Part shown: piece by piece, positions 56,343-64,000 of the stretch
Layout of the letters: each line of letters begins with the position of its first letter
How positions within the stretch are numbered: the stretch's first letter is position 1
Assembly (NCBI RefSeq): GCF_027942865.1
Contig: NC_134517.1
Coordinates: 16,870,009-16,934,008, forward strand
Origin: Odontesthes bonariensis
Lineage: Eukaryota > Chordata > Actinopteri > Atheriniformes > Atherinopsidae
Direction: 5' to 3'
DNA: 64,000 nt
Made by a program: the position numbers and the translations under genes
The notes under the pieces: model-generated
Databases searched by the model: none
Told to the model about the DNA's origin: nothing
Seen by the model: only the letters and a program-made list of their open reading frames with translations

Positions 56343-64000
<7,658 letters not shown>

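Overview
The window is vertebrate nuclear DNA, almost certainly from a ray-finned (teleost) fish. Coding exons are short and bounded by GT/AG splice sites, there are no operons, and large parts are AT-rich intron or intergenic DNA full of simple repeats. The interspersed repeats are families typical of fish: tRNA-derived SINEs, L2-like LINE pieces and Tc1/mariner copies.

The right half is the fish form of the block that human chromosome 13q14 carries around the leukaemia-deleted region: DLEU2-like host transcript with miR-15a/miR-16 (+), TRIM13 (-), SPRYD7 (+), KPNA3 (+). Order and relative orientation match human. The two microRNA hairpins lie at 39.09-39.17 kb and 39.34-39.44 kb. TRIM13 has a single coding exon (42.35-43.50 kb, minus) with a spliced 5' leader. 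SPRYD7 is complete, with five coding exons (45.22-52.38 kb) and 196 residues as in human. KPNA3 starts at 56.34 kb; its first six coding exons are present and the gene runs off the right edge.

The inferred pri-miRNA host begins near 28.25 kb. Its promoter has two CCAAT boxes 34 bp apart, a CHR-like TTTGAA and E2F/YY1-like motifs, the layout of cell-cycle-regulated promoters. The first exon has a clear donor at 28,401. Its roughly 10 kb of intron are very T-rich on the sense strand. Further exons are proposed only from paired splice signals.

The left 28 kb has no gene I can name. It holds a likely terminal exon of an unrecognised gene (1,485-1,765), a doubtful 95-codon ORF (15,255-15,542), and a CpG-rich promoter-like zone with a 14-bp CRE palindrome (18.0-19.6 kb) that could be an alternative upstream start of the DLEU2-like transcript. 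The rest is repeats: an inverted pair of LINE 3' ends, a SINE with an intact target-site duplication, MITE-like elements and microsatellites.

The four genes do not form a biochemical pathway. What ties them together is conserved linkage: an anti-proliferative microRNA pair with its host RNA, an ER-anchored ubiquitin ligase, a small SPRY protein and an importin alpha. I found no clearly new biological system. The most interesting parts are the microRNA locus, its promoter and its exon layout.
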